From the NCBI RefSeq assembly GCF_022533585.1, contig NZ_CP092827.1:2272001-2336000 (forward strand): DNA of 64,000 nt, in the 5' to 3' direction. The DNA comes from Pseudomonas sp. LS.1a. GTDB lineage: Bacteria; Pseudomonadota; Gammaproteobacteria; Pseudomonadales; Pseudomonadaceae. This document shows positions 26,802-36,723 of this stretch, piece by piece (position 1 is the stretch's first letter; each line of letters starts with the position of its first letter). Made by a program: the position numbers and the translations under genes. Below the pieces are notes generated by a model that saw only the letters and a program-made list of their open reading frames with translations, searched no databases and was not told the origin of the DNA.

Positions 26802-29407
26802 CCCTGAACCCCTTGTCTGCCTATAGCTGGTTCAGCACGCGTGGCGCGCGGCAGCCGGTCGCCTGGCTGTTTACCCTTGGCGTGTGGCTGGCCTTCCTGT
26901 TCCTGCGTCTGGAGTCGCCCGCCTGGCAGGCTCTGTTGGCCGAGCGGCAGCGCCTGTACCCGCAACTGGCGGGCAAGCGCCCAAGCCTGGGCGACCCGCT
27001 ACGCCTGCTGATCCAGAGCCTGTGGCTGCTGGTCCGGCGCCAACCGCTACCACGCGAACCGGGGGTTGCCCGCCGAGCCTGGGGCGCGGTGCGTACGCAG
27101 CTGCGCGGCGTGCTGCAGGTGCTGCGCCACTACCGTAGCCTGCTGATCGCCCGCCTGCAGCAGCTGCCTGCGCGCTACAACGCCAGTGCTTTCAAGCAGG
27201 AGGCTTCGGCACGCTTGCGCGGCTTGAGCGTGTTCGCCCGGTGGGCGTTCTACAGCGTACTGACCCTGGGCGCCATCGGCCTGGCCGTGCTGTGCGTGAC
27301 CGAACCGTTCGGCTACCTGGCGCAGCTGGTGTTCATCTTCCTGCTACTGGGCATCGCCATGCTGGTGCGGCACATTCCGGGCCGCTTCCCGACTCTGATG
27401 TTGATCGTGCTATCGACCCTCATCTCCTGCCGCTACCTGTGGTGGCGCTACACCTCGACCCTGAACTGGAACGACACCACCGGCCTGGTGTGCGGGGTGA
27501 TCCTGCTGGCGGCAGAAACCTATTCATGGTTCGTGCTGATCCTGGGCTACATCCAGACCAGCTGGCCGTTGCAGCGCAAGCCGGCGAACCTGCCGGCAAA
27601 TCCGGCGCACTGGCCGACCGTCGACCTGATGATCCCCACCTACAACGAAGACTTGTCGGTGGTGCGCACCACGGTGCTGGCGGCCCTTGGCCTGGACTGG
27701 CCGCGCGAGTGCCTGCGCATCTATATCCTCGACGACGGCCGGCGCGACGCGTTCCGTGCGTTCGCCGACGAAGTGGGGGTGGGCTACATCGTGCGGCCGG
27801 ACAGCAAGCACGCCAAGGCCGGCAACCTCAACCATGCGCTGGGCGTGGCTGACAGCGAGCTGATCGCCATTTTCGACTGCGACCACGTGCCGGTGCGTTC
27901 CTTCCTGCAAATGACCGTGGGCTGGTTCCTCAAGGACCCGAAGCTGGCGCTGGTGCAGACGCCGCACCATTTCTTCTCGCCCGACCCGTTCGAGCGCAAC
28001 CTGGGCTCGTTCCGCCGTCGCCCCAATGAAGGCGAGCTGTTCTACGGCCTGATCCAGGACGGCAACGACATGTGGAACGCGGCGTTCTTCTGCGGCTCGT
28101 GTGCCGTGCTGCGACGTACCGCGCTGGAGAGCATCGGCGGCTTTGCCGTCGAAACCGTGACCGAAGATGCCCATACTGCCTTGCGCATGCACCGCCAGGG
28201 TTGGTCATCGGCCTATCTGAGCATTCCGCAGGCGGCCGGCCTGGCCACCGAGAGCCTGTCGGCGCACATCGGCCAACGCATTCGCTGGGCCCGTGGCATG
28301 GTGCAGATCTTCCGCACCGACAACCCGCTGCTCGGCCGTGGACTGAGCCTGTTCCAGCGGGTGTGCTATGCCAACGCGATGCTGCACTTCCTGGCCGGCC
28401 TGCCAAGGCTGGTGTTCCTGACCGCGCCCCTGGCGTTCCTGTTGCTGCATGCCTACATCATCTATGCACCGGCGTTGATGATCCTGCTGTACGTGCTGCC
28501 GCACATGATCCACGCCAGCCTGACCAACTCGCGCATGCAGGGCAAGTACCGGCAGACCTTCTGGGGGGAGGTGTACGAGACCGTGCTGGCCTGGTATATC
28601 GCCCGCCCGACCACGGTCGCGCTGTTCGCGCCGAAGAAGGGCAAGTTCAACGTCACCGCCAAGGGCGGCCTGATGGAGCAGGAACAGTTCGACTGGCGTA
28701 TCGCCCAACCCTACCTGTGGCTGGCGGCGCTCAACGTCGCCGGCCTGGGCTTTGCCGTGTGGCGCCTGTTCACCGGCCCGGCGGCGGAAATCGGCACGGT
28801 GATCGTCAGCTCGCTGTGGGTGATCTACAACCTGCTGATCATCGGCGCCGCCGTTGCCGTTGCCGCCGAAGTGCGCCAGGTGCGCCGTGCCCACCGGGTG
28901 CAGATGCGCTTGCCGGCGGGGCTGGTGCTGGCCAGCGGTCACGCCTACCCCTGCACCCTGGTCGACTACTCCGACGGCGGTGTCGGCCTGCATTTGCACC
29001 AGGGCCTTGAGTTGAAAGCGGGGGAGCAGGTGCGCCTGCTGCTCAACCGTGGCCAGCGCGAGTTCGCCTTCCAGGCCTGTGTCACCCGTACTGTCGGGCA
29101 ACACGTGGGCCTGGTGTTCCAAGACCTCAGCCAGCAACAGCGTATCGACCTGGTCCATTGCACCTTTGCCCGCGCCGATGCCTGGCTTGGCTGGAACGAG
29201 CAGCACGAGGTCGATCGCCCGCTGCGCAGCCTGGTCGACGTGCTGAAGCTGGGCGGTGTCGGTTACCTGCGCCTGGTCGAGCACCTGCCGCCATGGCTGC
29301 GGGCGTGGCTGCGCCCACTGCGCACGCTGGCGCACTGGCTGGCCAGCTACAGGCCCCGCACACCACGGCCTGTCCTTTCCATGAACCCTGTTGATCGAGA
29401 CGCATGA
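26798..29407 (+). CDS. bcsA: Cellulose synthase catalytic subunit BcsA (UDP-forming)
   Basis: 869 aa, close to the E. coli length, with a GTG start inside the bcsQ stop. Family 2 glycosyltransferase motifs are complete: D312 in ILDDGRRD, D360-C-D362 in IFDCDH, T-E-D457 and Q493-R-I-R-W. The C-terminal PilZ domain has R696-x-x-x-R700 and D723-Y-S-D-G-G, so c-di-GMP activation is expected. Hydrophobic segments flank the catalytic domain. It polymerizes glucose from UDP-glucose and moves the chain across the inner membrane together with BcsB. Confidence 0.97.
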   Translation: MTLNPLSAYSWFSTRGARQPVAWLFTLGVWLAFLFLRLESPAWQALLAERQRLYPQLAGKRPSLGDPLRLLIQSLWLLVRRQPLPREPGVARRAWGAVRTQLRGVLQVLRHYRSLLIARLQQLPARYNASAFKQEASARLRGLSVFARWAFYSVLTLGAIGLAVLCVTEPFGYLAQLVFIFLLLGIAMLVRHIPGRFPTLMLIVLSTLISCRYLWWRYTSTLNWNDTTGLVCGVILLAAETYSWFVLILGYIQTSWPLQRKPANLPANPAHWPTVDLMIPTYNEDLSVVRTTVLAALGLDWPRECLRIYILDDGRRDAFRAFADEVGVGYIVRPDSKHAKAGNLNHALGVADSELIAIFDCDHVPVRSFLQMTVGWFLKDPKLALVQTPHHFFSPDPFERNLGSFRRRPNEGELFYGLIQDGNDMWNAAFFCGSCAVLRRTALESIGGFAVETVTEDAHTALRMHRQGWSSAYLSIPQAAGLATESLSAHIGQRIRWARGMVQIFRTDNPLLGRGLSLFQRVCYANAMLHFLAGLPRLVFLTAPLAFLLLHAYIIYAPALMILLYVLPHMIHASLTNSRMQGKYRQTFWGEVYETVLAWYIARPTTVALFAPKKGKFNVTAKGGLMEQEQFDWRIAQPYLWLAALNVAGLGFAVWRLFTGPAAEIGTVIVSSLWVIYNLLIIGAAVAVAAEVRQVRRAHRVQMRLPAGLVLASGHAYPCTLVDYSDGGVGLHLHQGLELKAGEQVRLLLNRGQREFAFQACVTRTVGQHVGLVFQDLSQQQRIDLVHCTFARADAWLGWNEQHEVDRPLRSLVDVLKLGGVGYLRLVEHLPPWLRAWLRPLRTLAHWLASYRPRTPRPVLSMNPVDRDA

Positions 29408-31686
29408 TGACTGGTTATCCCGCGCGTACCTGGGGCCTGGCGATGGCGCTGCTTGCTGCCTTGTCGCAGAGCGCCGCTGCCGCCTCCGTAGCCCCGCTTG
29501 CCGAGCCGGCCGTACCCACGGTACCGAACTGGCCGGTTGCGAAAACCTTCGAGCAGCTCGGGCATGCGTCCGACAGCCTGCTGCTGGGGGTACGCAACAG
29601 CGAGCATATCGAATTCGGCCTGCGGCGCGATCGCCTGGCCACCGACGCCAGCCTGCAGCTGGACTACACACCTTCGCCCGCGCTGTTGCCGAACCTGTCG
29701 CACCTGCGCGTGTATCTCAATGACGAGTTGATGGGTGTGGTGCCAGTGGAGAAAGACCAGCTTGGCCAGCGTGTGCGCCGCCAGCTGCCACTGGACCCTA
29801 AGCTGCTCAGCGACTTCAACCGGGTTCGCCTGGAGTTCGTCGGGCATTACACCGACATCTGCGAAGACCCGGCGCACAGCGGCCTGTGGCTAAACCTGAA
29901 CCGCAAGAGCCAGGTGCAGCTGCACGAACAGGCCCTGGCCCTGGACAACGACCTGGCGTACTTCCCGCTGCCGTTCTTTGACGTGCGCGACACCGGCAAG
30001 GTAACGCTGCCGGTGGTGTTCAGCGGCGTGCCGAGCCTGGGAGAGCAGCGTGCGGCGGCGATCCTGGCGTCCTACTTCGGCAGCCAGGCCGGCTGGCGCA
30101 AGGCCAGTTTCCCGGTGCTGTACAACAGCCTGCCGGCCCGTGGCGATAAACCCACGCCGAGCATCGTGTTTGCCAGCAACGACCGTCGCCCGGCCTTCCT
30201 CGCCGACCTGCAGCAGTTCCCGCCGGTCGACGGCCCGGTACTGCAAATGATCGACCACCCGGACGACCGCTTCAGCAAAGTGCTGCTGGTGCTGGGCCGC
30301 AACGACGATGACCTGGTCAAGGCCGCCTCGGCGCTGGCGGTTGGCAACAACCTGTTCCGCGGTGCCCGGGTGAAAGTCGAGCAGATGACGGCACTGCAAC
30401 CGCGCCAGCCCTACGATGCGCCGAACTGGACACGCACCGATCGCCCGGTACGCTTCGCCGAGCTGCTCGATTACCCCGAGCAGCTGCAGGTCAGCGGCCT
30501 GCAACCGCGGCCGGTGACGCTGGAATTGAACCTGCCGCCCGACCTGTTCGTCTGGCGCAACCAGGGCATTCCGCTGCGTACGCTGTACCGCTACACGGCC
30601 CCGGCAGTGACCGACGAATCGCGGCTGAGCATCAGCGTCAACGACCAGTACATCACCAGCATGCCGCTGGTGGGCAATGACCGGCGCGGCGGCACACTGG
30701 AGGAAATGCGCCTGGCGGTGCTGTCCGGTGACAACACCGCATTGACCGAGAAGTCGCTGGTACCGGCGTTGAAGATCGGCGACCGCAACCGCCTGCGTTT
30801 CGATTTCAGCTTTGCCAGCACCCTGGGCAGCGCCCAGCGCGACCGCTGCCAGACCTCGTTGCCGGTGGATGTGCGTGCGGCGATCGACGACAACTCCACG
30901 ATCGACCTGTCCGGTTACCACCACTACATCGCCATGCCCGACCTGCGCGCATTCGCCCGCAGCGGCTTCCCGTTCAGCCGCATGGCCGACCTTTCCGAAA
31001 CGCTGGTCATCATGCCGGCCAAGCCCACGACGATGCAGGTGGGTACCTTGCTCGATGCGGTCGGTGGGCTGGCCGGGCAGATCGGCTACCCGTCGCTTGG
31101 CCTGCAGCTGGTCGATGACTGGAAGCAGGCTGCAGCGGCCGACGCCGACTTGCTGCTGCTTGGCAGCCTGCCCGAGGCGCTGGGCGATGCGCCCAACCTT
31201 GGCCTGCTGCTCAGCGCCCAGCGGGACTGGCTGCTGCAAGGCCGTAGCGCGGGTCTGCCGGGCAGCCAGCGCTTCGATACTGCGCCGGTGGCCGCGAGCA
31301 GCCGTGTGGCCGTCAGCGCGCAGGCGCCGATTGCGGCCATTACCGGGCTGAAGTCGCCGTTCCACGAGCAGCGCAGCGTTGTCGCCCTGTTGGCCAACAG
31401 CGATAGCGACTATGCGTTGCTGCGCGATGTGCTCGGCGATGTCGGCAAGCTTGATGCAGTGGCCGGTTCGGTGACGCTGGTGCGCAGCAGCGGCGTCACC
31501 AGCCAGTTCGTAGGCGAGCACTACTTTGTTGGCGCGCTGCCGTGGTGGCTGCTGCTGTGGTTCCACCTGTCCGAACACCCGGTGCTGCTGGCGGCGATCG
31601 CGGCCATTTGCGTGGTGTTGTTCGCCTTCCTGTTGTGGCGGGCACTGCGCTGGGCAGGCAAGCGTCGCCTGGGTGAGGCGGGGTGA
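29404..31686 (+). CDS. bcsB: Cellulose synthase periplasmic subunit BcsB
   Basis: 760 aa with a signal peptide (about residues 8-27) and one C-terminal membrane anchor near 720-745 (WWLLLWFHLSEHPVLLAAIA and following). The periplasmic region contains the repeated carbohydrate-binding/flavodoxin-like modules of BcsB, including HYTDICEDPAHSGLW and the RDRCQTSLPVDVRAAIDDNS segment. It guides the glucan chain from BcsA towards BcsC. It overlaps bcsA and bcsZ by ATGA-type junctions. Confidence 0.95.
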   Translation: MMTGYPARTWGLAMALLAALSQSAAAASVAPLAEPAVPTVPNWPVAKTFEQLGHASDSLLLGVRNSEHIEFGLRRDRLATDASLQLDYTPSPALLPNLSHLRVYLNDELMGVVPVEKDQLGQRVRRQLPLDPKLLSDFNRVRLEFVGHYTDICEDPAHSGLWLNLNRKSQVQLHEQALALDNDLAYFPLPFFDVRDTGKVTLPVVFSGVPSLGEQRAAAILASYFGSQAGWRKASFPVLYNSLPARGDKPTPSIVFASNDRRPAFLADLQQFPPVDGPVLQMIDHPDDRFSKVLLVLGRNDDDLVKAASALAVGNNLFRGARVKVEQMTALQPRQPYDAPNWTRTDRPVRFAELLDYPEQLQVSGLQPRPVTLELNLPPDLFVWRNQGIPLRTLYRYTAPAVTDESRLSISVNDQYITSMPLVGNDRRGGTLEEMRLAVLSGDNTALTEKSLVPALKIGDRNRLRFDFSFASTLGSAQRDRCQTSLPVDVRAAIDDNSTIDLSGYHHYIAMPDLRAFARSGFPFSRMADLSETLVIMPAKPTTMQVGTLLDAVGGLAGQIGYPSLGLQLVDDWKQAAAADADLLLLGSLPEALGDAPNLGLLLSAQRDWLLQGRSAGLPGSQRFDTAPVAASSRVAVSAQAPIAAITGLKSPFHEQRSVVALLANSDSDYALLRDVLGDVGKLDAVAGSVTLVRSSGVTSQFVGEHYFVGALPWWLLLWFHLSEHPVLLAAIAAICVVLFAFLLWRALRWAGKRRLGEAG

Positions 31687-32801
31687 TGATGCGTCGGTTG
31701 CTGGTAGGGCTGGTCACCTTGGGCCTGCCCGTTTTCGTCAACGCCGCGCCGGCCTGTCCATGGCCCGCCTGGGACCGCTTCAAGGCTGAGCTGGTGAGCG
31801 TCGACGGTCGGGTCATCGACCCGAGCGATGAGCGCCTGATCACCACCTCGGAAGGGCAGAGCTATGCGCTGTTCTTCGCCTTGGTGGGCAATGACCGGCA
31901 AACCTTCGCGCAGGTGTTGCGCTGGACCAGCAACAACCTGGCAGAGGGCGACCTGGCCCGGCATCTGCCCGCCTGGCTGTGGGGCCGTAATGGCCAGCAG
32001 CAGTGGCAGGTACTGGATGCCAACAACGCCAGCGATGCCGACCTGTGGATTGCCTACAGCCTGCTGGAAGCCGGGCGGCTGTGGGACGAGCCGGCCTACA
32101 CGCAGCTGGGCCAGCGTTTGCTGTGGCGTATCGCCGCGCAGACCGTGCGCAAGCTGCCGGGCCTCGGGCTGATGCTGCTGCCGGGGGACTACGGTTTCGA
32201 GGACGCCCGCGGCGCCCGCCTGAACCCCAGCTATTTGCCGCTGCAGTTGTTCGATCGCTTCAACCTGGTTGACCCGTTGTGGGGCGAACTGGCGGCCAAC
32301 ACACGGCGTTTGTGGCTGGCTTCGTCACCAAAGGGCTTTGCCCCGGACTGGCTGCTGTGGACGCCAGCCGGTGAATTGGCAGCGGACCCGCAACATGGCA
32401 GTGAAGGTGACTACGACGCCATTCGCGTCTACCTGTGGGTGGGCATGCTGGCCAAGGACGCGGCACAGCGTGCCGAGCTGGTGGCCCACTATGCCCCGAT
32501 GGCGGCATTGACCGCGCGCCAGGGGCTGCCGCCAGAGCATGTGGATGCGCACAGCGGTGTTGCCAGTGGCCATGGCCCGACAGGTTTCTCTGCGGCGTTG
32601 CTGCCGTTGCTGGCGGCATCGCCGGAGCACGTCGCAGGCCTGGCGGCCCAGCGTCAGCGCTTGCGCGAGCAGCCAGTCGAAGCCAAGGCCTATTACAGCC
32701 AGGTGCTGGCGCTGTTTGGCCAGGGTTGGGACCAAGGCCGTTACCGTTTTGACCCGCACGGCCGCCTGTTGCCGGTCTGGAGCACGCCATGCAGCGAATG
32801 A
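31683..32801 (+). CDS. bcsZ: Periplasmic endoglucanase BcsZ (glycoside hydrolase family 8)
   Basis: 372 aa with a signal peptide (MRRLLVGLVTLGLPVFVNAA). The GH8 acid catalyst is E57 in TTSEGQSYALFFAL, and the substrate-binding DLWIAYSLLEAGRLW and EGDYDAIRVYLWVGML blocks follow. BcsZ trims nascent cellulose and is needed for normal secretion. It lies between bcsB and bcsC, overlapping bcsC by 13 bp. Confidence 0.95.
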   Translation: MMMRRLLVGLVTLGLPVFVNAAPACPWPAWDRFKAELVSVDGRVIDPSDERLITTSEGQSYALFFALVGNDRQTFAQVLRWTSNNLAEGDLARHLPAWLWGRNGQQQWQVLDANNASDADLWIAYSLLEAGRLWDEPAYTQLGQRLLWRIAAQTVRKLPGLGLMLLPGDYGFEDARGARLNPSYLPLQLFDRFNLVDPLWGELAANTRRLWLASSPKGFAPDWLLWTPAGELAADPQHGSEGDYDAIRVYLWVGMLAKDAAQRAELVAHYAPMAALTARQGLPPEHVDAHSGVASGHGPTGFSAALLPLLAASPEHVAGLAAQRQRLREQPVEAKAYYSQVLALFGQGWDQGRYRFDPHGRLLPVWSTPCSE

Positions 32802-35800
32802 TTGGTGTGCTGATGCTAGCAGCGGTGACCTGCCAGGCCACCGCGCAACCCAAAGATGCCGGCGAACAGCGCCAATGGCTGTTGGACCAGGTGCGTCGCG
32901 GCGAGGCGCTGCATCGTGACGACTTGGTGCGCGACGCACTGGGGCGGCTGCAACTGCTCGAGCCGCGCAACCCGGACGTGTTGCTGGCAGCCTTGAGTCT
33001 GGCATTGCGCGAAAAGAACAGCATCGAGGCCGAGCAGTTGAGTGCCCGGATCAGTGCCATTGCGCCCGGCAGCTTGCAGGCACGCCAGGCCAGGCGTCTG
33101 CTTGAGCTGCAGCAACCGGAGCGCGCGCGGCAATTGCAGCAGGCCCGCCTGCTGGCTGTCACCGGGCGCAATGAAGAGGCGCTGGCGGCCTATGAACAGC
33201 TGTTCGCTGGCGAGCCACCAAGCCTTGAACTGGCCCTGGACTACTGGCGCGTGCGCGGCAACCTGCCAGGCCAGCGCCCTGAAGCGATCAGCCAGTTGCA
33301 GCAACTGGACCGGCAGTACCCGGGCAGTGCCGGGTTGCGCCAGACCCTGGCGGGTTGGCTGTTCGCCGAAAATCGCGACCGCGAAGCCTTGGCCTTGCTC
33401 GATCAGCTGGCACGCGACCCTGGCGCACGGGATGCCGCAGCCCAGCGTGAGTTCGACTACCTGTCCGGGCAAGCGGTGAGTGCCGCCAGCGCGGCGGCCT
33501 GGCAAGCGTTTCTCCAGCGCTACCCGGCCTCACCCTTGCAGGCGCAAGCCAGCGAGACCCTGCAGCAGCAACGCAAGCTGCTGGCCGACCCATCCTGGCA
33601 GGCTGGCCAGCGGGGCATGGCATTGCTCGACAAGGGCCGTAACGCTGAAGCCGAGGCGCAGTTGCGCCGGGCGCTGCGCCAGTACCCGGACGATGCCCGC
33701 TTGCACGGCTCCCTGGGGTATGCGCTGATGCGGCAAAGCCGCTATGAGGAGGCCAATGCGGCGTTCCGGGCGGCAAGTGCCAAGGAGCAGGACACCTACT
33801 GGATCAGCCAGTGGAAGGACCTGGAGTCGTCCAGCCAGTATTGGGCCCTGCTCAACAAAGGTGAGCGGGCCCTGCAGGCGAAAGACATGCGCGGTGCGCG
33901 CGCCTTCTACCAGCAGGCACGACAGCAGCGCCCGAAAGAGGAGTATGCCTTGCTGGGCCTGGCGGATGTCTCGCTGGCCGAGGGCGATACAGCGGCCGCC
34001 GAGCGGCAATTCCTGCAGGTTCGGCGCATGGCACCGGATAACGAAAGTGCCGTGCGCGGCCTGGTGCGCGTGTATCAGGCGCAATCGCCCGACAAGGCGC
34101 GGGCGTACCTGGAGAGCCTGCCGCCTCGGCAGCAAGCGCAGTTCGCCAGCCTGCGCCGCAGCCTGGAACTCGCCCGCCTGCGCCAGCAAGGTGACCAAGC
34201 TTTGCAGCGCCAAGACTGGGCGGCGGCCAGCCAGGCGCTGGGCCAGGCCACGGCCTTGGCGCCCGACGAGCCATGGCTGGTCTACCAGTTGGCCAACAGC
34301 CTGCGCCATCTGGGGCGTACCGCCGAGGCCGACGCGGCATTCGCCAGGATCGTGCAGCGCCAGCCGGGCGATGCCTCTACCCGCTATGCCCACGGCCTGT
34401 TCCTGGAGTCCAGCGACCGCGATGCGCTGGCCCTGGACAGCCTGGGCGCCGTACCGCAGACGGCCTGGAGTGCTGACATGCATGCACTGGAGCAGCGTAT
34501 ACGCCGTCGCATGACCCTGGCCTCGGCGCAGCAACTGCAAGCGCAAGGCCGCACGGCTGAAGCGACCAGCCTGCTCGAGGCCAGCCTGGCGCGTGGTGAA
34601 GGCAGCACCGACGACCTGATGCTGTTGGCTGACTGGGCGGCGGCGAACGGTGAGCCTGGTAAAGCGCGCGGCTATTACCAGCGCGTGCTTGCTGCGCAGC
34701 CTGGGCAACCGCAAGCGCGCCTTGGCCTGATCGAAAGCGCGGTGGCCGAAGGCAACCTGGCACAGGCCCGGCACATGCTGGCTGTGCAGGTGCCACAACT
34801 GGCTGCTGATGACAGCAACGCCCAGCGGCGCCTGGCAGCTGTCTGGGTCGCCTTGGGCGAACACGACCAGGCGGCCAGAATGCTCGACCAGATCGCAGCG
34901 CAGCAGCCTCGCCCCGACCCCTTGTTGCGGCGTGACGCTGCCCGCCTGGTGGCGCAGGATGACCCGCAACGGGCGCTGGACCTTTACGCCGCAGCAATGG
35001 CAGATGCGCAGTTGCTCGAGCGTGCCGCCGTGTCGCCACGGGATGACCGTGCACTGACGCTGGCCAGCCGTGAGCAGGATGACGACGACTGGCTGGCACG
35101 CAGCCTGCGCAGCGACGTCGATGCACTGTATCGCCAGCGCAATACCCATGTGACGTTGATGCACGACTACGGTTGGCGCGAGGACGATGGTACGCCGGGC
35201 ACATCTGAACTGAGTACCCAGTCGACCTTGCTGCATGTCGATACCCCTTGGCAGGACGGCACTGCCTTTGCGCGGGTGGAGCGCATCGGCATGGATGCGG
35301 GCTCATTCGAGCAGAACGACCAAAGGCGCTATACCCCGGACTTCGGTAGCTGCCAGTTTGTGGGCCGCACCGCTGACGGGAAGTCGCTCCCTGCGTGCGA
35401 GGGTGGTTCGCAAACGGCGGACGGTAGCGTGCTGGCGCTGGGTTGGCAGGGCAAGCGCTGGGCCTTCGACCTGGGGACCACCCAGGGCTACGCGATCAAC
35501 AACTGGTTGGGGGGCGCCACGGTCAACGGTGACCTTGGCCAGGTCGGCTGGTCGCTGACCGCTTCGCGACGGCCGATGAGCAACTCGCTGTTATCCTTTG
35601 CGGGAGTACGTGACCGCCCGACGGGCGTGCGCTGGGGTGGGGTCACGGCCAATGGCGCCACGCTCGGCCTGAGCTGGGACCAGGGCGGTGATAACGGGGT
35701 CTGGGCCAGCCTGGGGCACCACTGGCTGTATGGCGAGAACGTCGCCGACAACCAGCGCACCCGGGCCATGGCCGGCTATTACCACCGCGTGGTGGAAAAA

Positions 35801-36307
35801 GCCGATGAGCGTGTGCGCGTGGGCCTGACGCTGATGCACTGGCGTCACGACAAGGACCTGGGTGGCTACAGCCTGGGGCAGGGCGGCTACTACAGCCCGG
35901 AGCGCTACACATCGATTGGCGTGCCGGTCAGTTATGCCTGGCGCAACTACGACTGGTCGGTGCTGCTGGAAGGCTCCGTCAGCTGGTCCCAGGCCCACAG
36001 CGGCCGCAGCCGCCTGTACCCGGACGCGCACGTCAACCGCAAGGTACTGGCGCAGTATGACGTTGACTCCAACCTCGACGCCATGAACGACGCCAGCGAC
36101 AGCAGCGGGCTGGGCTACCGCCTGCGTGGGCTGTTCGAGCGGCGCCTGAGCGACCATTGGGTGTTGGGCGCCGGCTTCGACTGGCAGCACAGTGATGACT
36201 ATGCGCCTAGCCATGGCATGCTCTACCTGCGCTACCTGTTCGAGCCGTGGCGGGGCAACCTGGCGCTGCCGGTGACACCGCTGGAACCCTACAGCGAGTG
36301 GCGTTGA
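32789..36307 (+). CDS. bcsC: Cellulose export outer-membrane protein BcsC
   Basis: 1172 aa. It begins with a signal peptide (to about TAQ at residue 20), then a long array of tetratricopeptide-like repeats to about residue 770 (for example GYALMRQSRYEEANAAFRAA), and ends with a beta-barrel domain of about 350 residues (ending LPVTPLEPYSEWR). TPR repeats bind BcsB/peptidoglycan components and the barrel exports cellulose. A second ATG three codons later is also possible as start. It closes the cellulose operon; the first structure after it is a REP palindrome. Confidence 0.95.
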   Translation: MQRMIGVLMLAAVTCQATAQPKDAGEQRQWLLDQVRRGEALHRDDLVRDALGRLQLLEPRNPDVLLAALSLALREKNSIEAEQLSARISAIAPGSLQARQARRLLELQQPERARQLQQARLLAVTGRNEEALAAYEQLFAGEPPSLELALDYWRVRGNLPGQRPEAISQLQQLDRQYPGSAGLRQTLAGWLFAENRDREALALLDQLARDPGARDAAAQREFDYLSGQAVSAASAAAWQAFLQRYPASPLQAQASETLQQQRKLLADPSWQAGQRGMALLDKGRNAEAEAQLRRALRQYPDDARLHGSLGYALMRQSRYEEANAAFRAASAKEQDTYWISQWKDLESSSQYWALLNKGERALQAKDMRGARAFYQQARQQRPKEEYALLGLADVSLAEGDTAAAERQFLQVRRMAPDNESAVRGLVRVYQAQSPDKARAYLESLPPRQQAQFASLRRSLELARLRQQGDQALQRQDWAAASQALGQATALAPDEPWLVYQLANSLRHLGRTAEADAAFARIVQRQPGDASTRYAHGLFLESSDRDALALDSLGAVPQTAWSADMHALEQRIRRRMTLASAQQLQAQGRTAEATSLLEASLARGEGSTDDLMLLADWAAANGEPGKARGYYQRVLAAQPGQPQARLGLIESAVAEGNLAQARHMLAVQVPQLAADDSNAQRRLAAVWVALGEHDQAARMLDQIAAQQPRPDPLLRRDAARLVAQDDPQRALDLYAAAMADAQLLERAAVSPRDDRALTLASREQDDDDWLARSLRSDVDALYRQRNTHVTLMHDYGWREDDGTPGTSELSTQSTLLHVDTPWQDGTAFARVERIGMDAGSFEQNDQRRYTPDFGSCQFVGRTADGKSLPACEGGSQTADGSVLALGWQGKRWAFDLGTTQGYAINNWLGGATVNGDLGQVGWSLTASRRPMSNSLLSFAGVRDRPTGVRWGGVTANGATLGLSWDQGGDNGVWASLGHHWLYGENVADNQRTRAMAGYYHRVVEKADERVRVGLTLMHWRHDKDLGGYSLGQGGYYSPERYTSIGVPVSYAWRNYDWSVLLEGSVSWSQAHSGRSRLYPDAHVNRKVLAQYDVDSNLDAMNDASDSSGLGYRLRGLFERRLSDHWVLGAGFDWQHSDDYAPSHGMLYLRYLFEPWRGNLALPVTPLEPYSEWR

Positions 36308-36336
36308 CGAAGATGTGTCACCTTTAGGAGCGGGGG

Positions 36337-36434
36337 CCCTGTGGGAGCGGTTAAAGCCGCTCCCGCAGGGTACGCGTATCGCTTGCGAATTCAGTTCTCT
36401 ACGCGACAGCGCAGCCCCAACGGGTTTGCTATCC
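36337..36434. repeat. REP palindrome with associated conserved tail after bcsC
   Basis: GTGGGAGCGGTTAAAGCCGC followed by TCCCGC forms a strong hairpin (36341-36366), then the tail with GCTTGCGAATTCAGTTCTC and GCGCAGCCC. It is the same composite as at 11515 and 57900. Being directly behind the last bcs gene, the hairpin may also limit transcription read-through. Confidence 0.75.
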
Positions 36435-36500
36435 CGGTGTTGACACCGGGTACGCCGCCGCCCCATTATCCAGCCATATCCACGCAACGGGCTTCCCTGC

Positions 36501-36602
36501 ATGTCCATCTCCAACCACGCCATTTCCGCTTCGGGCTTCATCGCCCAGGCAGGCGCGTGCGTTGCCGTTGCCAAGAAATCCAAGAAACAGCCGCTCATCT
36601 GA
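36501..36602 (+). CDS. Candidate leader peptide (33 aa) upstream of the DapA-like gene
   Basis: A small ATG-started frame of 33 codons ending in TGA. Its late part is lysine-rich: residues 25, 26, 28 and 29 are Lys (codons AAG AAA TCC AAG AAA), followed by QPLI. No strong Shine-Dalgarno precedes it, so translation is uncertain. It ends 5 bp before a very stable hairpin and about 120 bp before a DapA-like gene, enzyme of the lysine branch. This looks like an attenuator leader but could be coincidental. Confidence 0.35.
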   Translation: MSISNHAISASGFIAQAGACVAVAKKSKKQPLI

Positions 36603-36606
36603 CCGA

Positions 36607-36649
36607 GGCGCGCTGTCTCGTCAGGTGGGCTGACGAGACAGAAGGCGCC
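36607..36649 (+). promoter_or_regulatory. Long hairpin between leader ORF and DapA-like gene (attenuator candidate)
   Basis: A perfect 12-bp stem CTGTCTCGTCAG / CTGACGAGACAG (36613-36624 and 36630-36641) with a 5-nt loop is extended by an outer GGCGC/GCGCC pair (36607-36611 and 36645-36649) across a small internal loop. No U-run follows, so it is not a classic intrinsic terminator. Its place directly after a lysine-rich small frame suggests control of the downstream gene. Confidence 0.6.
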
Positions 36650-36723
36650 AGGTATCCCTGCCAGACCACTTCCACTCTTCGCCCTGCTGACGCTGACTTT
36701 CGGTCAACATCAGGAGTTTTTGC

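Noticed and set aside
29890..31578. 562-aa minus-strand frame opposite bcsB
   Set aside because: Antisense shadow of bcsB in high-GC DNA; Arg/Gln/His-rich composition and no motifs.
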